Below are positions 10,929 to 20,947 of a stretch of 64,000 nucleotides of DNA, piece by piece (position 1 is the first letter of the stretch; each line of letters opens with the position of its first letter). The DNA is taken from NCBI GenBank assembly GCA_037954325.1, contig JBBMNZ010000068.1, forward strand, positions 102,001-166,000, read 5' to 3'. This stretch comes from Fistularia commersonii (Eukaryota; Chordata; Actinopteri; Syngnathiformes; Fistulariidae). Below the pieces are notes generated by a model, which saw only the letters and a program-made list of their open reading frames with translations, did not search any database and was not told the origin of the DNA. The position numbers and the translations under genes were made by a program.

Positions 10929-11371
10929 TGTACAAAGGTGTACAAGACAGTGTTGAGCCCAGCGATGATATATGCACTAGAAACTGTTACAATGACTGAA
11001 AGATAGCAGGCAGAACTAGAGGTTGCAGATATGAGGATGTTGAGGTTCTCTTTGGGAGTGACCAGGATGGATAGGATCAGGAATGAGTCTATCAGAGGAA
11101 CAGCACATGTTCGATGTTTTGGAGAGAAGGTCAGAGAAGCCAGACCGAGATGGTTCGGTCATGTACAGAGGAGGGATAGAGAATATATTGGTAGACGGAT
11201 GCTGGAATTGGAGCTGCAAGGCAAGAGGTCTCGAGGAAGACCAAAGAGAGGATTTATGGACGTGGTGAGAGAGGAGATGAAGGCAGTTGGTGTGAGAGAG
11301 GAGGATACGGAGAATAGGGTTAGATGGAGAAAGTTGACTCGCTGTGGCCACACCTGACAGGAAAAGACAAA
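10929..11371 (+). pseudogene. RTE LINE 3' tail, unit 2
   Basis: The same C-terminal RTE segment as in unit 1, nearly identical, with an uninterrupted frame at 11031-11357 ending at the conserved RKLTRCG stretch. The GAA tail here is only about 50 bp. Confidence 0.85.
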
Positions 11372-11391
11372 AGAAGAAGAAGAAGAAGAAG

Positions 11392-11426
<35 letters not shown>

Positions 11427-11536
11427 AAGAGAGGGTGGGGGGGAAGCAAACCTTCTTCACGGCTCTAAGCTCGTTCGTCGCCGCTACTTGGGGAACACTG
11501 GATGGCTTTCTCCCTCCACTTCGTTACATTTTATGG

Positions 11537-11551
11537 CCGCTAGATGGCGGC
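11537..11551 (+). promoter_or_regulatory. CTCF-like motif, unit 3
   Basis: CCGCTAGATGGCGGC, identical to the unit-1 site, in element X on the plus strand. Confidence 0.4.
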
Positions 11552-11984
11552 ATCCGACTGTGCACAGCGCTTGAAGCTCCACCAGGTGATCTGGCAGCTG
11601 TGTATGAGAGGAATAAACGAGTGGGGCCGTGAGTGCAATAAATCCCCCTCCACTTCTTACATGGATGTTATCACCCTGTTACTGTATTTTAACGATACCG
11701 CTGTGTTTTCCACCTCAATGTTAAGCCGATTTTTAAACATTAAAAACCAAATTGCTCGATTCAGTGACACCGAGGCCGTGAGTGGAGGACTTATGGAGTC
11801 GACTCCTCCGCTTATTCATACGTGCATGTCTGGTGCTCCCGGAGCTTCACGCCGACGTCACGGGGATCCGTGTCCGAAGAAGGTGCACCTTGGCCGGTCT
11901 GCGGGGTCCTGTTGACCGGAAGCTGAGACTGGCCCTTCGAAATAACACGGAAAATAATTGAGAGCATATTTCTCAGTTGACAAC

Positions 11985-13120
11985 GCCCCCCCTTGCTCTC
12001 ATATTATTGGTATCTTTGCCCATTTACATCAAAATAAAATACTCATGACCCAAACAACAACTTTGAAAAATTCAACAACTTAAACTGTGATGCAGGCTTT
12101 GTCATAACATGTGCCGGCATCTCTTGTGTTGGACAATACTGTAGGGCTACCTTTCCACATATTTTCTTTGTGACATCTTAACACACTCTTCTGACTGACA
12201 TATTTTCTGGGTATTGATTTTGATCACTTTGGCCAAGTCCTTCATTTTAAATCTAGCTGTAAGCATGATTTTCACCTCTTTCATTACTTCCTCATCACTC
12301 GCAGCTATGATTAAATCATCTGCCCATATTATGATGATGACCTTGTCATTTTGGTTTTCTTTGACATAGACACAATGATCTGCTTCATTCTGAATAAAGT
12401 CATTGTCAATCAAGTAAGAATGGAGCATCAGATTCCAATGACGACCTGCCTGTTTAAGGCCGTATAGTCACTTTTCAAGTTTACGCACCAGCTTCTGTTT
12501 TTTTACTTGTTACTTCATACCCTTCTGGTTGTTCTACACAGAGCTCACAATCTATGGGTGCATGAAGATAGGCTGTCTTTACATCCATTTGGTGTAGTAA
12601 CAATTTTTCCTGAACTGATTTCTGCATAAACACCCTCACACTTGTCATATTTGCTGTTGGAGAAAATGTTTCCTCAAAATCCGTGCCATACTTTTGACTG
12701 TAGCCCTTAGCAAAATAACGAGCTTTATATTTGTTTGTGCCATCTTCATTTCTATTTAGCGCATACGCCCAGCCCCCCCCAACCCCCACCCCCACCCCCC
12801 CGCCACTGCACACTTGCCTTGGGGTAGCTGTGTTAGGGTAAAAGTGTTGTTCTCTCTCAATGACTCCATCTCTTCGTCCATAGATTTCATCCACTTGTCA
12901 GCATTGAGGGAACTCCTTGCCTCTTTTTATGTCTGTGGGACACCACACGCCAGTCTATAACAGTAGTCAATGTTAGTGAACACTTGGTCATCGTCAATAG
13001 CACTTGTCACATAACCATTAAAGTAACTGGGCTTCTTTTTGGTTCTAGTTGATCGTCTCACATTGTCTGCACTGCTTGGCTGTGTCACACGGTCAGATAC
13101 GGGGTTGCCCATTTCCAAGG
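11985..13120 (-). pseudogene. Copia-2 RT fragment, unit 3
   Basis: Same organisation as unit 1 but with an indel in the glycine-rich stretch and a frameshift at the EGYEVT block (12500-12520), after which the frame reads SKKTEAGA. The catalytic box reads WADDLIIAA instead of WVDDLIIAA. The PQT-stop nonsense is shared with units 1, 2 and 4. Confidence 0.85.
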
Positions 13121-13563
13121 TGTACAAAGGTGTACAAGACAGTGTTGAGCCCAGCGATGATATATGCACTAGAAACTGTTACAATGACTGAAAGACAGCA
13201 GGCAGAACTAGAGGTTGCAGATATGAGGATGTTGAGGTTCTCTTTGGGAGTGACCAGGATGGATAGGATCAGGAATGAGTCTATCAGAGGAACAGCACAT
13301 GTTCGATGTTTTGGAGAGAAGGTCAGAGAAGCCAGACCGAGATGGTTCGGTCATGTACAGAGGAGGGATAGAGAATATATTGGTAGACGGATGCTGGAAT
13401 TGGAGCTGCAAGGCAAGAGGCCTCGAGGAAGACCAAAGAGAGGATTTATGGACGTGGTGAGAGAGGAGATGAAGGCAGTTGGTGTGAGAGAGGAGGATAC
13501 GGAGAATAGGGTTAGATGGAGAAAGTTGACTCGCTGTGGCCACACCTGACAGGAAAAGACAAA
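13121..13563 (+). pseudogene. RTE LINE 3' tail, unit 3
   Basis: The frame is open from the opposite-strand Copia sequence through the RTE C-terminus (13049-13549, 166 codons). The RTE part starts at KVYKTV and includes LETVTMTERQQAELEVADMRM, showing that the 5' end of the tail is the same in each unit. Confidence 0.85.
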
Positions 13564-13670
13564 AGAAGAAGAAGAAGAAGAAGAAGAAGAAGAAGAAGAA
13601 GAAGAAGAAGAAGAAGAAGAAGAAGGAGAGAAAGAAGAAGAAGAAGAAGAAGAAGAAGAAGAAGAAGAAG

Positions 13671-13705
<35 letters not shown>

Positions 13706-13815
13706 AAGAGAGGGTGGGGGGGAAGCAAACCTTCTTCACGGCTCTAAGCTCGTTCGTCGCCGCTACTTGGGGAACACTGGATGGCTTTCTCCCTCCACTT
13801 CGTTACATTTTATGG

Positions 13816-13830
13816 CCGCTAGATGGCGGC
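13816..13830 (+). promoter_or_regulatory. CTCF-like motif, unit 4
   Basis: CCGCTAGATGGCGGC in element X, same strand and position as in the other units. Confidence 0.4.
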
Positions 13831-14263
13831 ATCCGACTGTGCACAGCGCTTGAAGCCCCACCAGGTGATCTGGCAGCTGTGTATGAGAGGAATAAACGAG
13901 TGGGGCCGTGAGTGCAATAAATCCCCCTCCACTTCTTACATGGATGTTATCACCCTGTTACTGTATTTTAACGATACCGCTGTGTTTTCCACCTCAATGT
14001 TAAGCCGATTTTTAAACATTAAAAACCAAATTGCTCGATTCAGTGACACCGAGGCCGTGAGTGGAGGACTTATGGAGTCGACTCCTCCGCTTATTCATAC
14101 GTGCATGTCTGGTGCTCCCGGAGCTTCACGCCGACGTCACGGGGATCCGTGTCCGAAGAAGGTGCACCTTGGCCGGTCTGCGGGGTCCTGTTGACCGGAA
14201 GCTGAGACTGGCCCTTCGAAATAACACGGAAAATAATTGAGAGCATATTTCTCAGTTGACAAC

Positions 14264-15398
14264 GCCCCCCCTTGCTCTCATATTATTGGTATCTTTGCCC
14301 ATTTACATCAAAATAAAATACTCATGACCCAAACAACAACTTTGAAAAATTCAACAACTTAAACTGCGATGCAGGCTTTGTCATAACATCTGCCGGCATC
14401 TCTTGTGTTGGACAATAGTGTAGGGCTACCTTTCCACATATTTTCTTTGTGACATCTTAACACACTCTTCTGACTGACATATTTTCTGGGTATTGATTTT
14501 GATCACTTTGGCCAAGTCCTTCATTTTAAATCTAGCTGTAAGCATGATTTTCACCTCTTTCATTACTTCCTCATCACTCGCAGCTATGATTAAATCATCT
14601 ACCCATATTATGATGATGACTTTGTCATTTTGGTTTTCTTTGACATAGACACAATGATCTGCTTCATTCTGAATAAAGTCATTGTCAATCAAGTAAGAAT
14701 GGAGCATCAGATTCCAATGACGACCTGCCTGTTTAAGGCCGTATAGTCACTTTTCAAGTTTACGCACCAGCTTCTGTTTTGTATTTGTTACTTCATACCC
14801 TTCTGGTTGTTCTACACAGAGCTCACAATCTATGGGTGCATGAAGATAGGCTGTCTTTACATCCATTTGGTGTAGTAACAAATTTTCCTGAACTGATTTC
14901 TGCATAAACACCCTCACACTTGTCATATTTGCTGTTGGAGAAAATGTTTCCTCAAAATCCGTGCCATACTTTTGACTGTAGCCCTTAGCAAAATAACGAG
15001 CTTTATATTTGTTTGTGCCATCTTCATTTCTATTTAGCGCATACGCCCAGCCCCCCCCACCCCCCACCCCCACCCCCCCGCCACTGCACACTTGCCTTGG
15101 GGTAGCTGTGTTAGGGTAAAAGTGTTGTTCTCTCTCAATGACTCCATCTCTTCGTCCATAGATTTCATCCACTTGTCAGCATTGAGGGAACTCCTTGCCT
15201 CTTTTTATGTCTGTGGGACACCACACGCCAGTCTATAACAGTAGTCAATGTTAGTGAACACTTGGTCATCGTCAATAGCACTAATCACATAACCATTAAA
15301 GTAACTGGGCTTCTTTTTGGTTCTAGTTGATCGTCTCACATTGTCTGCACTGCTTGGCTGTGTCACACGGTCAGATACGGGGTTGCCCATTTCCAAGG
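14264..15398 (-). pseudogene. Copia-2 RT fragment, unit 4
   Basis: As unit 1, with both shared nonsense codons (about 15205 and 14747) and an intact 141-codon segment between them (15172-14747) covering the RT start to the KLVRKLEK stretch. Confidence 0.85.
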
Positions 15399-15841
15399 TG
15401 TACAAAGGTGTACAAGACAGTGTTGAGCCCAGCGATGATATATGCACTAGAAACTGTTACAATGACCGAAAGATAGCAGGCAGAACTAGAGGTTGCAGAT
15501 ATGAGGATGTTGAGGTTCTCTTTGGGAGTGACCAGGATGGATAGGATCAGGAATGAGTCTATCAGAGGAACAGCACATGTTCGATGTTTTGGAGAGAAGG
15601 TCAGAGAAGCCAGACCGAGATGGTTCGGTCATGTACAGAGGAGGGATAGAGAATATATTGGTAGACGGATGCTGGAATTGGAGCTGCAAGGCAAGAGGTC
15701 TCGAGGAAGACCAAAGAGAGGATTTATGGACGTGGTGAGAGAGGAGATGAAGGCAGTTGGTGTGAGAGAGGAGGATACGGAGAATAGGGTTAGATGGAGA
15801 AAGTTGACTCGCTGTGGCCACACCTGACAGGAAAAGACAAA
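15399..15841 (+). pseudogene. RTE LINE 3' tail, unit 4
   Basis: Near-identical to unit 1 over the C-terminal RTE codons; frame 15501-15827 is open to the end. The (GAA)n tail is about 50 bp. Confidence 0.85.
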
Positions 15842-15861
15842 AGAAGAAGAAGAAGAAGAAG

Positions 15862-15896
<35 letters not shown>

Positions 15897-16006
15897 AAGA
15901 GAGGGTGGGGGGGAAGCAAACCTTCTTCACGGCTCTAAGCTCGTTCGTCGCCGCTACTTGGGGAACACTGGATGGCTTTCTCCCTCCACTTCGTTACATT
16001 TTATGG

Positions 16007-16021
16007 CCGCTAGATGGCGGC
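16007..16021 (+). promoter_or_regulatory. CTCF-like motif, unit 5
   Basis: CCGCTAGATGGCGGC in element X. The next, truncated X copy (from 17567) breaks off inside the motif at ccgctagatg. Confidence 0.4.
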
Positions 16022-16454
16022 ATCCGACTGTGCACAGCGCTTGAAGCCCCACCAGGTGATCTGGCAGCTGTGTATGAGAGGAATAAACGAGTGGGGCCGT
16101 GAGTGCAATAAATCCCCCTCCACTTCTTACATGGATGTTATCACCCTGTTACTGTATTTTAACGATACCGCTGTGTTTTCCACCTCAATGTTAAGCCGAT
16201 TTTTAAACATTAAAAACCAAATTGCTCGATTCAGTGACACCGAGGCCGTGAGTGGAGGACTTATGGAGTCGACTCCTCCGCTTATTCATACGTGCATGTC
16301 TGGTGCTCCCGGAGCTTCACGCCGACGTCACGGGGATCCGTGTCCGAAGAAGGTTCACCTTGGCCGGTCTGCGGGGTCCTGTTGACCGGAAGCTGAGACT
16401 GGCCCTTCGAAATAACACGGAAAATAATTGAGAGCATATTTCTCAGTTGACAAC

Positions 16455-17417
16455 GCCCCCACTTGCTCTCATATTATTGGTATCTTTGCCCATTTACATC
16501 AAAATAAAATACTCATGACCCAAACAACAACTTTGAAAAATTCAACAACTTAAACTGCGATGCAGGCTTTGTCATAACATCTGCCGGCATCTCTTGTGTT
16601 GGACAATACTGTAGGGCTCCCTTTCCACATATTTTCTTTGTGACATCTTAACACACTCTTCTGACTGACATATTTTCTGGGTATTGATTTTGATCACTTT
16701 GGCCAAGTCCTTCATTTTAAATCTAGCTGTAAGCATGATTTTCACCTCTTTCATTACTTCCTCATCACTCGCAGCTATGATTAAATCATCTACCCATATT
16801 ATGATGATGACCTTGTCATTTTGGTTTTCTTTGACATAGACACAATGATCTGCTTCATTCTGAATAAAGTCGTTGTCAATCAAGTAAGAATGGAGCATCA
16901 GATTCCAATGACGACCTGCCAAATTTTCCTGAACTGATTTCTGCATGAACACCCTCACACTTGTCACATTTGCTGTTGGAGAAAATGTTTCCTCAAAATC
17001 CGTGCCATACTTTTGACTGTAGCCCTTAGCAAAATAATGAGCTTTATATTTGTTTGTGCCAACTTCATTTCTTTTTAGCGCATACACCCACCCCCCCACC
17101 CCCACTGCACACTTGCCTTGGGGTAGCTGTGTTAGGGTCAAAGTGTTGTTCTCTCTCAATGACTCCATCTCGTCGTCCATAGATTTCATCCACTTGTCAG
17201 CATTGAGGGAACTCCTTGCCTCTTTAAATGTCTGTGGGACACCACACGCCAGTCTATAACAGTAGTCAATGTTAGTGAACACTTGGTCATCGTCAATAGC
17301 ACTAGTCACATAACCATTAAAGTAACTGGGCTTCTTTTTGGTTCTAGTTGATCGTCTCACATTGTCTGCACTGCTTGGCTGTGTCACACGGTCAGATACG
17401 GGGCTGCCCATTTCCAA
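16455..17417 (-). pseudogene. Copia-2 RT with internal deletion, unit 5
   Basis: A single open frame (17426-16572, 284 codons) runs from the IN-RT linker to the RNase H end. PQTFKEARSSL is intact, so it lacks the nonsense codon seen in units 1-4. A deletion of roughly 190 bp removes RT motif A and the EGYEV to YGLKQ stretch (VQEN is joined to LAGRHWN), so it cannot encode a working RT despite the open frame. The WVDDLIIAAS box is kept. Confidence 0.85.
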
Positions 17418-17478
17418 GGTGTACAAAGGTGTACAAGACAGTGGTGAGACCAGCGATGATGTATGGACTAGAAACTGT
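17418..17478 (+). pseudogene. RTE tail remnant, unit 5
   Basis: Only about 60 bp of the RTE C-terminal region remain (tgtacaagacagtggtgag to gaaactgt) before a direct join to the (GAA)n tract. The bases kept match the fuller RTE at 49660-49700 better than units 1-4 do (gtggtgagacc, gtatggac), so this remnant is less altered. Confidence 0.8.
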
Positions 17479-17513
17479 AGAAGAAGAAGAAGAAGAAGAA
17501 GAAGAAGAAGAAG

Positions 17514-17544
<31 letters not shown>

Positions 17545-17566
17545 TAGAAAGAGAGGGTGGGGGGGA

Positions 17567-17668
17567 AGCAAACCTTCTCCACGGCTCTAAACTCGTTCGT
17601 CGCCGCTACTCGGGGAACACCGGATGGCTTTCTCCCTCCGCTTCGTTACATTTTATGGCCGCTAGATG
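17567..17668 (-). mobile_element. Truncated element X
   Basis: The first 102 bp of X end at ccgctagatg, where a run of ATC repeats begins. This is the right boundary of the A array; the same truncated copy closes the B array at 55281-55382. Confidence 0.8.
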
Positions 17669-17671
17669 AAG

Positions 17672-17737
<66 letters not shown>
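17669..17737. repeat. (ATC)n microsatellite in Copia-2 linker
   Basis: About 66 bp of ATC. On the minus strand it is (GAT)n, reading poly-Asp in the Copia-2 frame after TEMSSDQ. It therefore looks like an expansion inside the acidic linker between integrase and RT. In copy B the matching tract is about 51 bp. Confidence 0.95.
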
Positions 17738-17739
<2 letters not shown>

Positions 17740-18599
17740 GATCTGAGCTCATCTCTGTCTGGGTTTGTTGCTCTGGAGATGGGTTTGTCACAAATTTTAG
17801 CAGTCTGTGTTTTTAGTACTCTTTCACTATTTGGATAATATACAAAATAAGCTGGACTATTTTTGGCATATCCAATGAAAACTCCCTTCTCACCTCTTGA
17901 GTCAAGTTTCTTTTTGTTGTGCTTGTATGCATAGCACACAGCACCAAACTTTTGCATTTGTGACACATTTGGTTTCTTTCCCGTCAACATAAAGTAAGCC
18001 GTCTGCTTTGTCCGATTATTAAAGCATCAGTTCCTGACCACCGCTGCTGTCTGCACTGCATGGGTCCACAATGTTTTGGGTAGGTTGCTTCCTAGTAACA
18101 TGCACCATGCCATGTCGAATAAAGTCCTCCAGTTTCTCTTTGCTTTCCCGTTTTGGTGTGGTGAGTATGGCGCTGACGTTTCATGTCTAACACCCCGTTT
18201 AGTCATTAGTCCTTGGTACTCTTTTGACATAAACTCAGTACAATTGTCAGATCTCATACACTTCATCTTCCCATAAGGGGCAGTGTCTGCTAAGAATCTC
18301 TCTGTGGCACTCACTGTACCACTCTTTTGTTTGAGAAAGTACACAAAAATTGTGTTGGAATAATCATCAGTAAACGACAATGCAAATCTGTGTCCATCTA
18401 TAGATATGGGATCTACTGGCCCTGCCAGATCTGTATGCACTAAATCAAACACCTTTGTTGCTCTTGCATCAGGCTCTCTGTTTCTGATCTGCACAAACTT
18501 CCCTTGAATACACACTTCACATGGTGATACAGGTTTTTCAGTTTTCCCTTTGATTACCATACCATCAATCACTTTTGTCAACTTTTGTACATCGCTCTA
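17733..18599 (-). pseudogene. Copia-2 integrase
   Basis: Frames 18581-18027 and 17990-17733 are in phase, separated by one TGA. Visible parts: the zinc-finger cysteines CEVC, HTDLAGP (first catalytic Asp), FTDDYSN, MRSDNCTEF (second Asp), APYSPHQNGKAKR, and the GKKPNVSQMQKFGAVCYAYKH C-terminal extension. The glutamate of the usual NGxAER motif is lysine here, so the DDE triad is lost. A TAG at 18597-18599 separates it from the upstream WHEIFGHCN. A frameshift lies in the linker beyond SRATNPDRD. Confidence 0.9.
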
Positions 18600-18974
18600 A
18601 TTACAATGGCCGAAAATTTCATGCCATGTTTGTAAATCAAAACACCCTTTGCATTTGTCATTACTTTCATCTGCTGTAGATAGGTAGTAAAGTGTGTTCT
18701 GCACATGAATAGGAAATACAGTACCGTCACTCATTTTGACTATGTCTTTTCCTTCATTGAAGATTACCGTTGCTCCGTTTGCTGTGGCGGCCATCACAGA
18801 AAAAATGTCCTGTGGACAGGAAGGGATGAACATTGCGTTTCTCAGTGGTGCTGTGTGGTGACGTCCTCTGCTGTCTATGAGGATCACCTCTGCCTCTCCC
18901 CGCTGCTTCGCCACGCCTTGACACTTGGTCGCGTCTGCCAGCTCAACATGGTGTGTGTCAGCTCTGAACGTCAC
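18600..18974 (-). pseudogene. Copia-2 protease C-terminal part and pre-integrase region
   Basis: It contains HHVELADATKCQGVAKQRG, SRGRHHTAPLRNAMFIPS and CPQDIFSVMAATANG, as in Copia retropepsins, followed by TWHEIFGHCN, which supplies the two histidines of the integrase HHCC finger. No D-(S/T)-G active-site triplet is present: the sequence joins directly to gag at about 18971, so the gag zinc knuckle and protease active site appear deleted together. It ends at the TAG at 18597. Confidence 0.85.
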
Positions 18975-19530
18975 TGAAAAACACGGAAGTCAGCAAATTT
19001 GAGCTTTTCTTCACTTTGAGTCACATGAACTGCAAATGGTTTGAACGATTCTGGAAGTCCCTTTAGCACCATAGCTATGAGAAGATCATCACTCATGACT
19101 TCCTCTGCATTTCTTAGCACCGTGATTATAGTCTCTGCCCTAATCACAAAGTCTGTTACGCTTTCATTGCTTCCTTTCTGCAGTTTTGTCAGGTCAGTAT
19201 ACAGGTTTATAATGCCAGGCTTCCCTTTACCTGCGTAATACTCTCGTAGCATCTTCAGTGCCTTTCTCCCATCATCTGCAGCTTCGCGCATGACCAGGCC
19301 TAGACTTTTGTCATCTAAAAACTGGATCGGTTCGGCATGGGCCATTTCATTCAGCTCCTTGTCCTTCGCCTCCTCGTCATCGTCATCAAATTCTGGAGTT
19401 TCACTCAGAATTGTGTCTTTGAGCCCCTGTAGCCGCATGCAGGTCAAGCATTTAGTCTCCCAGAGTTCATACTGCTTCTCATCTTCCACACCGAGACAGT
19501 CTCTGGTGGCGATTGGTAAATGTAATGGCA
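18971..19530 (-). pseudogene. Copia-2 gag fragment
   Basis: This encodes a Copia-type gag core: YELWETKCLTCMRLQGLKDTIL, the acidic stretch DDDDEEAKDK, LREYYAGKGKPG, LYTDLTKLQKGSNESVTDFVIRAE and LLIAMVLKGLPESFKPF. The nucleocapsid zinc knuckle is missing, since the frame stops at DFRVFQ. The 5' end is replaced near 19500-19570 by env sequence on the opposite strand, so there is no natural start, no primer-binding site and no 5' LTR. Confidence 0.85.
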
Positions 19531-20151
19531 GGAGACCAAACTGATTGTTATGTTTGTACGGTAATGCCAATATCAATGTCTCATAACCCGACTATACAAC
19601 CTCATCCAATTAACCAAAGTGAGACCTTGTCTATAATATGGGTATATTCCCAAGGATTGAGTCAGAGATTTGGAATTTTTCAGAATATAACAAATACCTC
19701 AGTCCTTCCTTTTCTGCCTTACGATCCATCCAAATGGCGATTACCAGCTAATTATTCTATGGTAACCAATAAAACTGTCATTGAGGGATTCACTCTAATG
19801 ACAATACAAAAGACACCACCATTTTGTATGAAACGACAGTGTGGTAAGAAAGAGCATTATCTAGGCCAACTACAGTGTGACACTGTGCTAGATATGGAAA
19901 CGGATAGACCGGTTAGGAAAACCTATGACTACTATAATAATAGTATATGTGAGGTTGGAAAGTGGGGAATGGGCGTGTGTGCCATGAATCTGACAGCCCT
20001 CAAGCCATTATTGGGCATTGAAACAAACCTCACCAAATCTGGTATACCACCATGGAGGATTTTTGCATTCCCACACAAATACGGTTATCCATACATGCCC
20101 AAAAACACATGTATGGATTTGTGGCAAACGAGCATTTCTGTATCTGCCTGA
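19525..20151 (+). pseudogene. Endogenous retrovirus env, surface-subunit part (copy A)
   Basis: An open frame of about 210 codons with several N-glycosylation sequons (NIT, NTS, NYS, NKT, NNS, NLT) and many cysteines. A CYVC motif near the start recalls the CXXC of gammaretrovirus-type SU. There is no signal peptide: the 5' end is lost at the Copia-2 junction. The frame closes at 20151, and the rest of the env homology continues in another frame, so a frameshift (same in copy B) lies between about 20080 and 20160. No gag or pol of this virus is nearby. Confidence 0.75.
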
Positions 20152-20947
20152 ACATTGGTGTGGCACATGCTATTTGGCCCGATTAGGAAGTGCTATGACT
20201 TTTATACCAGAGCATAACATGACTCATAGCGTACAACTCATTAGGCCTATGGGACATGAACGTAGTCGAAGAGCCTTGATAAGTGACTCTAGAGGAATAC
20301 TTATGACAATGTTCCCTAACTATGGTGTAGCCTACTCGGGACATCGAATGAATGAGGTCTGGGCGACATTACAGAACCTAACGTCAAGGGTTCTAGAATT
20401 GAATGGACTGATACAAAACAATCCAGAGACTATGGCTATGAAAGAAATGCTTTGACAAAATCGTGTGGCTTTAGATATTGTCTTAGCCAAGGAAGGTGGT
20501 GTATGTGCGATAATAGGACAACAATGTTGCACATATATCCCAGACACGCGAGACAATTTCACAGTAATTCATGACAAATTGACGACATTAAAGAACCAAC
20601 TAGAGGGTAAAGAGGACAGTGATACTTTAATGTCGTTTTTACAGTTTGACCCTCTTGGATGGATCATCAACGGAACTTGGTGGCAAATACTTTTAAAGTG
20701 CCTTACACCTGTGATTGTGATTCTTATTTTGTTTTGTTTATTTACTATGTGCGTTATTCCTTGTTTGAGAAGCATGATTGCTAAAATGGCTTCCGCAGCC
20801 TTTGTCCAGATGGCAATAGTAGCAGTGCAGACCCAACCAAGGACTCACTACACTGGACAGATACATGAGCAACTGCCTATAAGTGATTCAGAAAAAGAAA
20901 ATGATAACAATTTGACTGTGGAGGACGACGACCATGATGTTGTATGA
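20152..20947 (+). pseudogene. Endogenous retrovirus env, transmembrane-subunit part (copy A)
   Basis: In the shifted frame a furin-type site RSRR (20261-20272) is followed by the TM subunit. This has a coiled-coil stretch (LQNLTSRVLELNGLIQ), the region resembling the retroviral immunosuppressive domain, a CX6CC motif (CAIIGQQCC), a membrane span (VIVILILFCLFTM), and a charged tail of about 60 residues ending at 20947. A TGA at 20453-20455 interrupts it just before the CX6CC region; copy B has a leucine codon there. The CX6CC marks a gamma-type Env. Not functional as it stands. Confidence 0.8.

Larger units (their letters stand above)
9271..11444. repeat. Composite unit 2
   Basis: Element X 9271-9810, Copia-2 (-) 9811-10928, RTE tail (+) 10929-11371, (GAA)n 11372-11421, then a purine spacer. 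X here has the form shared by units 2-5 (cttcttacatgg, aaaaccaaattgctcg), unlike unit 1, and carries a 123-codon open frame at 9370-9741 of no known family. Confidence 0.95.
11445..13723. repeat. Composite unit 3
   Basis: Element X 11445-11984, Copia-2 (-) 11985-13120, RTE tail (+) 13121-13563, (GAA)n 13564-13701 with one interruption, then spacer. It has private markers in its right part (catctgccca near 12320, a longer C-rich tract near 12780, cttgtcac near 13005) that recur in the first composite unit of copy B. Confidence 0.95.
13724..15914. repeat. Composite unit 4
   Basis: Element X 13724-14263, Copia-2 (-) 14264-15398, RTE tail (+) 15399-15841, (GAA)n 15842-15891, spacer. It combines the long C-rich tract of unit 3 (near 15050-15080) with unit-1/2 alleles elsewhere (gtatttgttac, actaatcac). 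That mosaic suggests exchange within the array. Confidence 0.95.
6901..17566. repeat. Tandem array of five composite units (A array)
   Basis: The units start at agcaaacctt: 6901, 9271, 11445, 13724 and 15915, with lengths 2370, 2174, 2279, 2191 and 1652 bp. A sixth start at 17567 is truncated after 102 bp. Each unit is element X, Copia-2 fragment (-), RTE 3' tail (+), (GAA)n and a short purine spacer. The length differences come mainly from the GAA tract and, in unit 5, from deletions in Copia-2 and RTE. Confidence 0.95.
15915..17566. repeat. Composite unit 5, shortened
   Basis: Element X 15915-16454, Copia-2 (-) 16455-17417, RTE remnant (+) 17418-17478, (GAA)n 17479-17543, spacer. At 1652 bp it is the shortest unit in A and has the same length as the last unit in B (53629-55280), which shares its deletions and is its direct counterpart. 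Confidence 0.95.

Noticed and set aside
17606..17791. Poly-Asp protein or acidic host gene
   Set aside because: It is the Copia-2 integrase-RT linker with an expanded (GAT)n tract.
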